Numbered from the stretch's first letter, positions 53,815 to 62,092 are shown. The stretch is 64,000 nucleotides of DNA from Agrilactobacillus composti DSM 18527 = JCM 14202 (GCF_001436375.1 NZ_AZGA01000088.1:37464-101463), one strand, 5' to 3'. Numbers and translations are program-made. Notes: generated from the sequence alone by a model not told the origin.

Positions 53815-54570
53815 TTAAAACAAAATTTCTACGTTGGCATGTTCTAATGCATTCTTCAATTCTGTGTCAGGTTGTTTGTCAGTAATCAAGGTCGTAGCAC
53901 CTTGTAAGTTACATAATTTGTAGTAATTTGTTTGGTTGAATTTACTGGAATCGCACATCATGATTGTCTCTTTAGCAAGATTCATCATTGTACGTTTAAT
54001 GGCAGACTGTTCTTCACTAGACATATAAAAGCCCTTGACATCCATTGCACTACATGACAGGAAGGCGATATCAGTTGTGAAGTTAGTCAAGTAATCGCTA
54101 GCAAAATCGCCAAGTAGTGAGCCCGAACCTGGGCGTAATTGGCCACCAGTTAAAAAGGTTTTAATACCGTGAATTTGATTCAACTTACTGGCGTTATATA
54201 GACCATTTGTAATGACGATGAGGTTTTTTCGCTGCTCGAGATAAGGGATGAGCTCAGATACAGTACTACTTGAATCTAAAAATATCGCCATATTGTCCCC
54301 AAGGAAATCTTGAGCAATCTTGGCCATGGCTTGTTTTTGGGTTTCCATTTCTTGTTTACGAAATTGGAAGGGAAATTCGACGTTGCGGGCTTTAACGAGT
54401 TCTACTTGCCCATATCTATGTTGGATTTTATTTTCGTTTTCTAGGCTAATGACATCTCGGCGTAAGGTGGAATCCGTAAATTTTGTAAGTTCCCGGAGTT
54501 CTTTCATAGAAATCTTCTTAGATTTACCGAGTATGTCTAAAATTAAGGTTAAGCGATCTTTTTTATACAT
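53815..54570 (-). CDS. DeoR-family regulator, copy 2
   Basis: A 251-residue paralogue of the DeoR protein at 44210-44968. It keeps the same landmarks: KKISMKELRELTKFTDSTLRRDVISLENENKI, AIFLDSSSTVSELIPYLEQ, VITNGLYNASKL, LTGGQLRPGSGSLLG and MMCDSSKFNQTNYYKL. It faces the terminator of the fuc operon and is divergent from the unknown 101-residue gene. It may split control of the fucose genes with copy 1, or regulate the small gene. AAGGAG lies about 11 bases before the ATG at 54570. Confidence 0.9.
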   Translation of the reverse strand: MYKKDRLTLILDILGKSKKISMKELRELTKFTDSTLRRDVISLENENKIQHRYGQVELVKARNVEFPFQFRKQEMETQKQAMAKIAQDFLGDNMAIFLDSSSTVSELIPYLEQRKNLIVITNGLYNASKLNQIHGIKTFLTGGQLRPGSGSLLGDFASDYLTNFTTDIAFLSCSAMDVKGFYMSSEEQSAIKRTMMNLAKETIMMCDSSKFNQTNYYKLCNLQGATTLITDKQPDTELKNALEHANVEILF

Positions 54571-54655
54571 TAGAATTTAACTCCTTGCAGTTACATGTGA
54601 AGGATTATTTGGAACAATTCTATTATACTTTATTTTTAGAGAATATACATTTAAC

Positions 54656-54669
54656 TGAAAACGCTTTAT
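54656..54669. promoter_or_regulatory. cre-like site between DeoR copy 2 and the unknown gene
   Basis: TGAAAACGCTTTAT matches 12 of 14 cre positions in the divergent gap. Confidence 0.55.
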
Positions 54670-54710
54670 AATTAAATTCATGGCAAATATTATAATGATA
54701 GGTGATAATT

Positions 54711-55016
54711 TTGACAGATAATAAAAAAATAGTCGATCCATTTTTAGAGGCCATCCAAAAGCCAATTTTGAAACAATACGACATCGCCGCGGTGGGCACC
54801 AATTGGGAGGCGAGTTTCAATGAGATTTTGGCATTGTATCAGCAAAATCCTAAGATTGTCGTGAATGTGCGTGGGGGCTTGTCTTTTGACCAGACCCGGG
54901 TGATTCTACACAGCATCAATGTGAACAAATTGCCCTTTGAAATTTATGGTCGGAAATTCTTAGATGATAAACCTGCCAGTGACCAAAGTATTGCCGTTAT
55001 CGTCACGGCCAAATAA
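54711..55016 (+). CDS. Unknown 101-residue protein, paralogue 2 (fucose side)
   Basis: A soluble protein of a family I do not recognise, paralogous to 33093-33404. Shared pattern: KIVVNVRGGLSFDQTRVIL, PFEIYGRKFLD, then IAVIVTA at the end. TTG at 54711 is chosen over GTG at 54702 because AGGTGA at 54700-54705 then has workable spacing and the N-termini of the two paralogues align (MTDNKKIVDPFLEAIQ with MIAKKESVTDEFLDVI). Single gene with its own cre-like site and terminator. The conserved R-G-G-L and Y-G-R-K motifs are candidate phosphate or nucleotide contacts (speculation). Context ties it to deoxyhexose catabolism. Confidence 0.75.
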   Translation: MTDNKKIVDPFLEAIQKPILKQYDIAAVGTNWEASFNEILALYQQNPKIVVNVRGGLSFDQTRVILHSINVNKLPFEIYGRKFLDDKPASDQSIAVIVTAK

Positions 55017-55038
55017 CGACCAAGTTCTTACGATTGCG

Positions 55039-55070
55039 AACCCTGTGGTGTCCTGTGCCATGGGGTTTTT
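55039..55070 (+). terminator. Terminator of the unknown 101-residue gene
   Basis: Ten-base stem (55039-55048 with 55058-55067, some G-U pairs) and a T run, 22 bases after the stop. Confidence 0.7.
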
Positions 55071-55078
55071 GAATGATT

Positions 55079-55092
55079 AATAAGCGCTTTCA
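55079..55092. promoter_or_regulatory. Upstream cre-like site of the unknown 280-residue gene
   Basis: AATAAGCGCTTTCA matches 12 of 14 cre positions, about 30 bases before the -35 box. Confidence 0.5.
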
Positions 55093-55120
55093 AAAAAACT
55101 ATTCTGTATTATAACAGGGC

Positions 55121-55149
55121 TTGACAAAACACCCTATTTGGGATAATAA
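55121..55149 (+). promoter_or_regulatory. Promoter of the unknown 280-residue gene
   Basis: Perfect -35 TTGACA (55121-55126). The -10 box is GATAAT at 55142-55147 (15-base spacer) or TAATAA at 55144-55149 (17-base spacer). Confidence 0.6.
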
Positions 55150-55201
55150 TGAGTACAGAAATAAAAAATAATTTGGTGAGATAAATTTTTTTATGAATAT
55201 A

Positions 55202-55215
55202 TGAAAGCGATTACA
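55202..55215. promoter_or_regulatory. Perfect cre site downstream of the promoter
   Basis: TGAAAGCGATTACA matches TGWAANCGNTNWCA at all 14 positions. It lies about 55 bases past the -10 box and before the chosen start at 55240, a roadblock position for CcpA. Confidence 0.8.
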
Positions 55216-55239
55216 AGAAGACGCAGGGGGTATGCAATC

Positions 55240-56082
55240 ATGGGTGTAAGAACAAACAGCTACATCGGCTTACTGAAGTTCGGCGCATTTTTAATCGATG
55301 ACAATGAAGATATCCAATTAGAAGACGGCACACCAATCACTGAAGTTATTGATGAGATGATCACGTTTAATCGCCTCAGTTTACAAGAACAATATCCGAT
55401 CCATGTTGATAAAACCGCTGACGAGACTGTTTGGGATGATCTGATTGGCTTTGAACCCCAATTGCGGACTTTGATCAATTTTCCATCTGCGTTCACGACA
55501 CTAGAGGCCTATGGTTTTTTAACCACGTGGCACGATAATTGTCGGTTATCGCCGTGTCACGCCGGCGCGCAACGGCAATTATTACAGAAATTGACGGCAA
55601 AGCTGGCATTGGAACATCTGGATGTGGCTTTGGCGGAACCAGTTCATTTAGATCAACTGAAGTATTTCATGGCCCTCCAGAATTTCAACGGCTTCTTAGT
55701 GGATCACACTGATGCTTTTGGTGAGGGGACGTCTCCTAGTTCACAATACTTGCGCCAAGCCTTTTTAGAGGCAGATTTTGAAGTGGCGGCCATCTCAGAA
55801 CCAATTTTTATTAAACATGATTTAAGCATGATTTATGTCCGGGCGACGCAAGATTTAGCTGTGCCCGTGTTCTTCAATCCCGATGAACCTTATGCTAAAG
55901 CCTTGACACCAGAAAAAATAGCCGCCCGCTTCAGTGGCCCGTTGCAACACGTGGATGTTCGTGGGGCATTGTACGAGCATTTTGAGCCAAAATACATTCG
56001 TGACGTTGCCCAACCAGCCTTTGATACGTGGTTGCAATATTTGCGCCAAGCCGTATTACACCGGACTTGGGTCAGTTATTAG
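55240..56082 (+). CDS. Unknown 280-residue cytoplasmic protein under CcpA control
   Basis: I do not recognise this protein. It has no signal or membrane segment and is acidic, with helical and strand-like stretches: NSYIGLLKFGAFLIDDNEDIQLEDG at the start, a Cys/His-containing TWHDNCRLSPCHAGAQRQLL near residue 105, and MIYVRATQDLAVPVFFNPDEPYAKALTPEKIAARFSGP in the second half. ATG 55240 is preferred: GGGGG lies upstream, whereas the in-frame ATG at 55201 overlaps the perfect cre box. A strong TTGACA promoter and two cre sites point to a catabolic or carbon-responsive role. It lies between the fucose unit and aldA on the opposite strand to aldA. Confidence 0.75.
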   Translation: MGVRTNSYIGLLKFGAFLIDDNEDIQLEDGTPITEVIDEMITFNRLSLQEQYPIHVDKTADETVWDDLIGFEPQLRTLINFPSAFTTLEAYGFLTTWHDNCRLSPCHAGAQRQLLQKLTAKLALEHLDVALAEPVHLDQLKYFMALQNFNGFLVDHTDAFGEGTSPSSQYLRQAFLEADFEVAAISEPIFIKHDLSMIYVRATQDLAVPVFFNPDEPYAKALTPEKIAARFSGPLQHVDVRGALYEHFEPKYIRDVAQPAFDTWLQYLRQAVLHRTWVSY

Positions 56083-56115
56083 GGACTCCTGAATTTTAAC
56101 CAGCGTCATAAGCAG

Positions 56116-56158
56116 TCAAAAAAGGCGCCATCGTAAAAATTAATTTACGGTGGCGCCT
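56116..56158 (-). terminator. Terminator of aldA (and possibly of the unknown gene)
   Basis: Fifteen-base GC-rich stem (56123-56137 with 56144-56158). The T run is on the minus strand (56116-56123), so it chiefly ends aldA transcripts. Confidence 0.75.
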
Positions 56159-56159
56159 G

Positions 56160-56364
56160 ATTGTGTTTAAAAGGAGGAGGCGATTTAGCTGCCTAAAAGG
56201 GGATTAAAAGACAGCCAACCCAGATAGCACCGAACCGTGCTAGGTGGCAATCATGAAAAAATTTGCAAAATTGACAGTTGTTGATGACCTTTCAGTGATG
56301 CCGTTTCAAGATAGGGCTGATCTAGATCCTTATCTTAAAAACAAGTACGACACTGAAGTCTTAC
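56160..56364. other. Gap before the aldA stop, possible gene remnant
   Basis: There is a strong ribosome-like AAAGGAGGAGG at 56169-56179, but stop codons follow it. A small hairpin AGCAC/GTGCT is at 56226-56241. A frame starting at 56253 (MKKFAKLTVVDDLSVMPF) runs about 40 sensible-looking codons before entering the antisense of aldA. It could be the 5' remnant of a lost gene; I would not call it functional. Confidence 0.25.
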
Positions 56365-57828
56365 TTATAGTTTGTCAGGGTGGCGTTGTAGATAAATCGC
56401 ATGGGTATTCAAGAATTCTTCAATCCCGTGACGACCATCGGCACCACCAACACCGGATTCTTTCCATCCGGCATGGAAGCCCTGAATGCCTTCGAAGTGG
56501 AAGCGGTTGATATAAGTCTCGCCGGCTTCAATTTCGTTAGCCGCATAACTTGCAGCCTCTAAACTATTGGTAAAGATAGATGAAGTCAAACCGTAAACAG
56601 TATCATTGGCCAAACCGATGGCTTCTTTTAAAGTTTTGAAAGTTAAGATTGGCAATACCGGTCCAAAAATTTCATTTTGAACGATTTCAGAGTCTTGCTT
56701 CACGTTGGTAATAACCGTAGGCAAGTAGTAAAATCCTTTGTCGATATTAGCAGGGTGTCCACCAGTCGTTACAACACCACCAGCGGCAACTGCGCGCTGA
56801 ACCATACCATCGACTTTTTCTAGGGCTGCCCGATCAATTAAAGGCCCCATGGTAACTTCGGCGTCTTTATTAGGATCCCCAACTTTAACGGCCGCCATTT
56901 TGGCTGTAACTTTTTTAATGAATTCATCTGCAACGTCTTCTTGAACGTAAACCCGCTCAGCGTTATTGCAGACTTGGCCATTGTTGTCGATACGAGAGTC
57001 AATGATCGCTTGAACGGCGAAATCAATGTCAGCATCAGCCATTACGATTGCCGGTGCTTTGCCACCTAATTCCAAAGAGACTTTTGCTAAATGATCACTG
57101 GCAGAAGCCATGACCCGTTGGCCGGAGCGTACGGAACCGGTCAAGCTAATGATCCCGATTTTATGGTTTTTAGATAATTCGTCACCGATGACAGACCCTT
57201 TGCCGGTAACGATATTGACCACACCCTTTGGAAAGCCTACGGCATCTACAATTTTTGCAAAGGCTAAGGCAATATTTGGGGTTTCAGAACTTGGTTTAAT
57301 GACAATGGTATTACCAGTCACTAGCGCTGGCCCCATCTTCCGAGCAATTAAGAAGAATGGGAAGTTCCAAGCAGTGATGCCGGCAGCCACGCCAATTGGC
57401 TGTTTAGCAATCATAATGTTTTCGTTGGCGTTATCGGATTGCAGAATTTCACCTTCATAGGTTCGTCCAGCATTGGCCATATAATCGAAGTAGTCGGCTG
57501 CAAAAAGAATTTCAGTTACGGCAAGATCACGGACCTTACCCTGTTCCTCCATGAGAATGGTCACCAGTTGATCCTGTTGTTCCCGAATCTTTGTGGCAAC
57601 GGCTTGGAGGTACTTACCCCGAGTTGGCGCCGGCACTCGTTTCCATTCTTTTTGAGCGGTATAGGCTGCTTCAATGGCTTCTTGAACGTCTTGAATGGTA
57701 CCAAGTGGGACGGTTGAGATCGGTTGCTCATCTGCAGGGTTGATCACCGTTTCAACTTCACCCGAACTGGCTTCTCGAAATTCACCATTGATATACATTT
57801 GATAATGTTTTAATGCTGTTGCATCCAT
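56365..57828 (-). CDS. aldA: Lactaldehyde dehydrogenase-type aldehyde dehydrogenase
   Basis: A 487-residue NAD-dependent aldehyde dehydrogenase. ITAWNFP (151-157), the general base E253 in SLELGGKAP and the catalytic C287 in NNGQVCNNAERVYV are intact. The C-terminal end GVGGADGRHGIEEFLNTHAIYLQ resembles E. coli AldA. It would oxidise L-lactaldehyde from rhamnose and fucose to L-lactate; glycolaldehyde is another AldA substrate. AGGAGG precedes the ATG at 57828, and a palindromic cre-like site is 83 bases upstream. Single gene, transcribed toward the 280-residue unknown. Confidence 0.88.
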   Translation of the reverse strand: MDATALKHYQMYINGEFREASSGEVETVINPADEQPISTVPLGTIQDVQEAIEAAYTAQKEWKRVPAPTRGKYLQAVATKIREQQDQLVTILMEEQGKVRDLAVTEILFAADYFDYMANAGRTYEGEILQSDNANENIMIAKQPIGVAAGITAWNFPFFLIARKMGPALVTGNTIVIKPSSETPNIALAFAKIVDAVGFPKGVVNIVTGKGSVIGDELSKNHKIGIISLTGSVRSGQRVMASASDHLAKVSLELGGKAPAIVMADADIDFAVQAIIDSRIDNNGQVCNNAERVYVQEDVADEFIKKVTAKMAAVKVGDPNKDAEVTMGPLIDRAALEKVDGMVQRAVAAGGVVTTGGHPANIDKGFYYLPTVITNVKQDSEIVQNEIFGPVLPILTFKTLKEAIGLANDTVYGLTSSIFTNSLEAASYAANEIEAGETYINRFHFEGIQGFHAGWKESGVGGADGRHGIEEFLNTHAIYLQRHPDKL

Positions 57829-57910
57829 TGATTGACCTCCTGTACAAGTTATTGAAACAATAAGCGTTATTTAAAACTCATCTGGTACAATTACAAAAAG
57901 GAGATAATAT

Positions 57911-57924
57911 AGAAAACGTTTTCT
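57911..57924. promoter_or_regulatory. cre-like palindrome before aldA
   Basis: AGAAAACGTTTTCT is a perfect palindrome and matches 12 of 14 cre positions. The rest of the 57.83-58.10 kb gap is AT-rich and holds no gene. Confidence 0.6.
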
Positions 57925-58033
57925 AAATTATATTATAGCCTTGTGAATTCAAAAGTCAATGATAATGCTTCTCGTTTGAGCACTGCACAAAGTAACAAAT
58001 TCACAATATAATCAACTTTAGCCCCATATTTCC

Positions 58034-58076
58034 TAAAAAAAGCCCTTGTGCACTATTAAAATAATGCACAAAGGCT
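58034..58076 (-). terminator. Terminator of cydDC
   Basis: AGCCTTTGTGCA/TGCACAAGGGCT stem (58041-58052 with 58065-58076) with a seven-T tail on the minus strand. Confidence 0.85.
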
Positions 58077-58100
58077 CGAATTTTTAGCTATTAAAATTTG

Positions 58101-59720
58101 TTATTTTATTTGGTGTAATTGTTGGTCTTTAAACTGCCAAACTTCATCGCAAATGGCTAAGGAACTTTGCCGATGGGTGACCATAATGACCATCCCTGGA
58201 TAATGTTGTTGCACCGCCCTTAACACTAAGGCCTCATTTAAAACATCTAAGTTACTGGTGGGTTCGTCTAAAACCAAGATCTGACTGGGATGAAGCAAGG
58301 CTCGCGCTAATTCTAAACGCTGAGTTTCCCCGGCGGAGAAGTGCCGGGCGCTATCCGTGATTAGTGTGTCTAAGCCTTTAGGGAAATTCAAGACTGTATC
58401 TGCCAGTTCTACCCACCGCAGGACTTCTAAGAGCTGCTGGTCGCTAAATGAGGTTTGCCGCAAAGTTAGGTTGGCCCGGATAGAGCCAGTAAATATTTTA
58501 GGGCTTTGGGGCATGTAGTTGATGGCTTGGCGCAGGCTGGCCAGTAAAACAGCCGAACTAGGCGTATCATTGACGGTGATTTGGCCGGCACTGGGTTGAT
58601 ACCAGGTCATCAGTAACTTCACAATGGTGCTTTTGCCCACGCCACTGGGGCCAACGAGGCCAATACGCTGAGGGGCTTTTCCTTGAAAGCTTAAATCAGC
58701 CAAAATCTGATTATTGGGTTTGGTGGGGTAGGCAAAATCGATATGGGCCATATCAAAACGATTTAAGGGCTCAGCCAAGGGTTGTGCTGTCGCGGTATCT
58801 TGGACCACTGGGGTTTCATCCAATAATGCAAAAAGATGTTTGGCCGCTAAAATACCACCGGATAAAGATCCTGGTAAGGCTGCCAAAGCCAAAACCCGAC
58901 CAAAAGTGAAGGGGAATAATAAGATTGGCACCAATGATAAGTGACTAATCAAGCCAGCAACTGCGAAGTTTAGGAAACATAGCATTAAGAGCACTTGCAT
59001 GGCGATATTTTGCTTATCCTGTAAAGCTGTTTTGATTTGGCTGATGTGCCAGTAGTGTCGATTGGCCTGAGTTAATTTTGTCAATTGCCCAGGGACGGCT
59101 TGAAATTGTTGTAATTCGAATTTACCCTGGACACTTTCAGTCTCTAAGCGCTGCTGCTGGCTATCTGCCTGGGTCAACGCTTGGGTCTGGGGGGCGACTT
59201 CTTTTTGATTCAGGAAGGGTAATAACACACCCACCAAGGCATAACTCACCAGCGCACTGATGCCCCAGACCGGGGCCAGGGACCAAAACCAGATGACTTG
59301 GATAATTGATACGATCCCGGCAATAGCCACTGGTGCTAAGGTATGGGCATAGAAAATTTCGATTTGTTCAATATCTTGAGCCACGAGTTTTAATAGATCA
59401 CTGCCATGTTTTTCATCCAATTTAGCCGGGGCTAGTTTGGTGATTTTGCGGTAGACGGTATCCCGAAAGCCCGCCAATATTTTAAAGGCCACCAAGTGCC
59501 CTAAGTACTGTTCGCCAAAGCGCGTGATCCCAATGGCCAATGCTAAACCAAAAATGGCGAGGCCAAGATGCTGCAAGGCACCAAAGTCCACTAAGGAGGC
59601 AAAGCTCAGCCATAATAGCGCCAGTTGGCATAAGGTGGTGAGGGTGCCAGCTAAGATGCTGGCCAGTAAAATCCAATTTAGATTTTTAGCATAGCTTAAT
59701 AAACGTAAGAGTAATCTCAT
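58101..59720 (-). CDS. cydC: CydC-type ABC exporter half
   Basis: A 539-residue ABC half-exporter: six helices (about 15-300) and an ATPase domain with GPSGVGKSTIVKLL near residue 360, FSAGETQRLELARA as the signature and ILVLDEPTSNLDVLN. FSAGE is a variant of the LSGGQ signature seen in CydC. With CydD it exports thiols such as glutathione or cysteine (or haem, as more recently proposed) and is needed to assemble cytochrome bd. It overlaps cydD by four bases (ATG inside the end of cydD), so the two are translationally coupled. No cydAB is in the window. Confidence 0.9.
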   Translation of the reverse strand: MRLLLRLLSYAKNLNWILLASILAGTLTTLCQLALLWLSFASLVDFGALQHLGLAIFGLALAIGITRFGEQYLGHLVAFKILAGFRDTVYRKITKLAPAKLDEKHGSDLLKLVAQDIEQIEIFYAHTLAPVAIAGIVSIIQVIWFWSLAPVWGISALVSYALVGVLLPFLNQKEVAPQTQALTQADSQQQRLETESVQGKFELQQFQAVPGQLTKLTQANRHYWHISQIKTALQDKQNIAMQVLLMLCFLNFAVAGLISHLSLVPILLFPFTFGRVLALAALPGSLSGGILAAKHLFALLDETPVVQDTATAQPLAEPLNRFDMAHIDFAYPTKPNNQILADLSFQGKAPQRIGLVGPSGVGKSTIVKLLMTWYQPSAGQITVNDTPSSAVLLASLRQAINYMPQSPKIFTGSIRANLTLRQTSFSDQQLLEVLRWVELADTVLNFPKGLDTLITDSARHFSAGETQRLELARALLHPSQILVLDEPTSNLDVLNEALVLRAVQQHYPGMVIMVTHRQSSLAICDEVWQFKDQQLHQIK

Positions 59721-61429
59721 GAATTGGCCACCGCCTTAAGTAATTGGGCTTGTTTTGCGATCAGATCTGCAAACGCGGGGACTTGTTGCTGTAATTGGGT
59801 TGGCGAACCTTGGGTCAAGTGCCCGTCATGGATAAAATAGAGTTCTGTTAGTCTTTCAATATCCGGCAGGCGGTGGGTGATCAATAAGACCGCCCGTTCC
59901 TTTGCTAAAATTTCAATCGCCTGTAAAATGATACTGGCATTGTCGGCATCGATATTTGAGGTGACTTCATCGAAGATGTAGACGGCCTTATCCGCCAGAA
60001 TAGCGCGGGCAATGGCGATTTGTTGGCGTTGTCCCCCAGATAGCTGGTTACCATTGTCCCCCACTTGGGTTTCATAGCCGGCGGGGAGGGTTTTAACGAA
60101 CTGACAAAGGTTGAGGGCGTCTAATTGTTGTTGCCAATTTGATGTTTCGGGCGTTTTAACACCCAGTAATAAATTGTCGGCGATGGTCCCGTTAAAAAGC
60201 ACCATTTCTGGGCCCAAATAAGTAATTGTCTGCCACCATTGCATTGGGCTTAAAGTCGCTAAATCTTGGCCATCGGCTTGCAATTGGCCGGCAATGGGCG
60301 GTAATTGTTTCAGGAGGGTTTTGGCCAAGGTGCTTTTACCACTGCCACTGGCACCAACTAAGCCCATCAAGTGACCGGCTTGGAATTTAAAAGCCAGGTC
60401 GGTCAAAATTGGCTGTTTGGGATCAAAACCAACGGCCCCGGTGTAGCTTATTTGGTTAGGCTGCAGTGGGGGCGTAGTAGGTGTTTTGGGAGCTGCATCA
60501 GCAGCGTCCGCGGCGGGGAGGTTTTTAAAAATAGCTTGGGCCCGTTTAGATAGGGCCATGAAGACGTGGATAAAGTAGCCAAACTTGCGAAAGCCAATCA
60601 GCCAAGTACTGACCAAGGCCAGGGCTAATGTAGCTTGGGGTAGGTCAAAACGCCCGGTCAGCACGCCTTTACCGCTGACCAGGGCAAACCAACCTAAAGC
60701 ACCATATAAACAAAAATCCATGATGTTTAAGTTTTGTAGTTGGAAGACTAAAAAACGCATGGTTTTTTGGCGGAAATTTTCAGAATCCTTGGCAAAGTCT
60801 TGGGCATATTGGTCTTGGCGTTGGTACATGATCAAGGTATTCATGCCAGAGAAATCATCCAAGAAGCGATTGCCCATCTGATTAAAAGCCCCCACATAAC
60901 GGGCGTTAGTTTTATCGCCGAATTTCCCCAAGAGCATCATCCCCAGACCTACCCCGAAAACACCGAGTAAAGGGATCAAAACACTCAGCGGATTTAAACT
61001 TAGGGTGACCAGGATCATGGCGATACCCGTTAACACCAAGGAACACACTGTGGGAACCACGGTGGTGTAAAAGACCGCCAGCTTATCGATGGTGCCCAAA
61101 TCCTGTTGGACCACTTGGACCACGTTGCCCGGGGCGGTTTGGGTTTGGTGTAAGTATTGGCTGAGGTAGCGCGCCTGGAGTTCTTCGCCTGCTGCTTGCG
61201 CCCACTTGCCAGCCAAGCGCTGAGCCCCAAACAGCCAGTAACCACAGACAATCAGGGTTTCAAGGGCCAATAAACTGAGGCCAACGAGAGACCATTGGCC
61301 GCTTTGATAGCGGGCCACCACCGTGACTAAGCCGGTGACCAGCAGCATTTCACTGAGCCATTGGCAAAATATTTGCAGGTAAACCGTGGGTCGTTTTGGC
61401 CGGCCCAGTTGCCATAATTGTTTGATCAT
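59717..61429 (-). CDS. cydD: CydD-type ABC exporter half
   Basis: A 570-residue ABC half-exporter, upstream partner of cydC. Six helices (about 18-300) are followed by a Pro/Ala/Asp-rich linker and an ATPase with GASGSGKSTLAK near residue 370, LSGGQRQQIAIARA and VYIFDEVTSNIDAD. The heterodimer partner follows with a four-base overlap. ATG at 61429. In many lactobacilli cydABCD is one operon; here cydAB is absent from the 2.5 kb upstream, so it is either elsewhere or missing. Confidence 0.9.
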   Translation of the reverse strand: MIKQLWQLGRPKRPTVYLQIFCQWLSEMLLVTGLVTVVARYQSGQWSLVGLSLLALETLIVCGYWLFGAQRLAGKWAQAAGEELQARYLSQYLHQTQTAPGNVVQVVQQDLGTIDKLAVFYTTVVPTVCSLVLTGIAMILVTLSLNPLSVLIPLLGVFGVGLGMMLLGKFGDKTNARYVGAFNQMGNRFLDDFSGMNTLIMYQRQDQYAQDFAKDSENFRQKTMRFLVFQLQNLNIMDFCLYGALGWFALVSGKGVLTGRFDLPQATLALALVSTWLIGFRKFGYFIHVFMALSKRAQAIFKNLPAADAADAAPKTPTTPPLQPNQISYTGAVGFDPKQPILTDLAFKFQAGHLMGLVGASGSGKSTLAKTLLKQLPPIAGQLQADGQDLATLSPMQWWQTITYLGPEMVLFNGTIADNLLLGVKTPETSNWQQQLDALNLCQFVKTLPAGYETQVGDNGNQLSGGQRQQIAIARAILADKAVYIFDEVTSNIDADNASIILQAIEILAKERAVLLITHRLPDIERLTELYFIHDGHLTQGSPTQLQQQVPAFADLIAKQAQLLKAVANS

Positions 61430-61723
61430 GAATCAACCTACTTTCTTGAAAAACTATAGTTCAAATATATATTTTTTTAGAATATGATACAAATCTTTCT
61501 GTCCTTGACGGCAGTAGCCTTTCACGAAAACAGTTAGGGCTCAGTAAACGTTGAAAAGGGCGTGGAAATCAGTATTCATGCGGGTTTAAACGTGTCAACT
61601 GGTTCGGTTACCCAGCAGGATTGGGCCGGTTTGTCAAGTCTTGAAATCAATTTGAATAATTGGTAAGCTTATTTTTGTGAAGCATTTCGAACGTAGGTTT
61701 GTTTATTTAGGAGCGTGTATGAG
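61430..61723. other. Gap between cydD and the small gene, possible remnant
   Basis: Mostly featureless. A 34-codon frame from GTG 61562 to a stop at 61666 reads sensibly (MEISIHAGLNVSTGSVTQQ, then DWAGLSSLEINLNNW) and looks like the C-terminal end of a larger protein, but it has no upstream continuation in frame. It may be a gene remnant. The cydD promoter must also lie here; I cannot assign boxes. Confidence 0.25.
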
Positions 61724-61954
61724 ATGGAAAATTCAATTTATTTAGACAAGGGCATTTCGATTCATCCCCGCCATGATGGCATCATCGAAATTCGCCAAGA
61801 ATCAGAACACCAAGGCAAACATGTCTTGGACAGTATTAATTACTTAACGGCCCGAGATACCTTTGGCATGACCGTGATGCAGATTGTGCCCACGTTGACC
61901 TTCCAAGAGGTCCATAGTGTCCAACAAAAATTAAACATCATTTATCATTTTTAA
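61724..61954 (+). CDS. Small hypothetical protein
   Basis: A 76-residue soluble protein (MENSIYLDKGISIHPRHDG, ending QKLNIIYHF), probably alpha/beta, with several His residues. AGGAG lies about 10 bases before the ATG at 61724. No known family was recognised. It is upstream of, and in the same direction as, the thiamine unit, but the riboswitch promoter between them makes co-transcription unlikely. Confidence 0.5.
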   Translation: MENSIYLDKGISIHPRHDGIIEIRQESEHQGKHVLDSINYLTARDTFGMTVMQIVPTLTFQEVHSVQQKLNIIYHF

Positions 61955-62019
61955 ATTCAAACTTAGCCTACTGGCTAGCTATCATTTTTTGTGGTATGTT
62001 TTAATTACATTTGAAATTG

Positions 62020-62092
62020 TTACTGGGGTGCTATCCGGCTGAGAATATACCCAAGGAACCTGATGCAGATAATGCTGCCGTAGGGAGACGCG
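62020..62092 (+). ncRNA. TPP riboswitch (THI box)
   Basis: The conserved THI elements are in order: GGGGTGC, CTGAGA with ATACCC, GAACCTGATGCAGATAATGC, and CGTAGGGA. A terminator hairpin at 62122-62140 follows, so thiamine pyrophosphate binding would stop transcription before thiW-thiM. Confidence 0.97.

Noticed and set aside
56244-56510. Plus-strand frame of 88 codons overlapping the aldA 3' end
   Set aside because: Its second half is the antisense of conserved aldA sequence and no strong ribosome site precedes the start; at most a 5' remnant of a lost gene.
33093-57828. Possible bacterial microcompartment for propanediol use
   Set aside because: No shell proteins, diol dehydratase or B12 genes were seen around the aldolases, ADHs and aldA.
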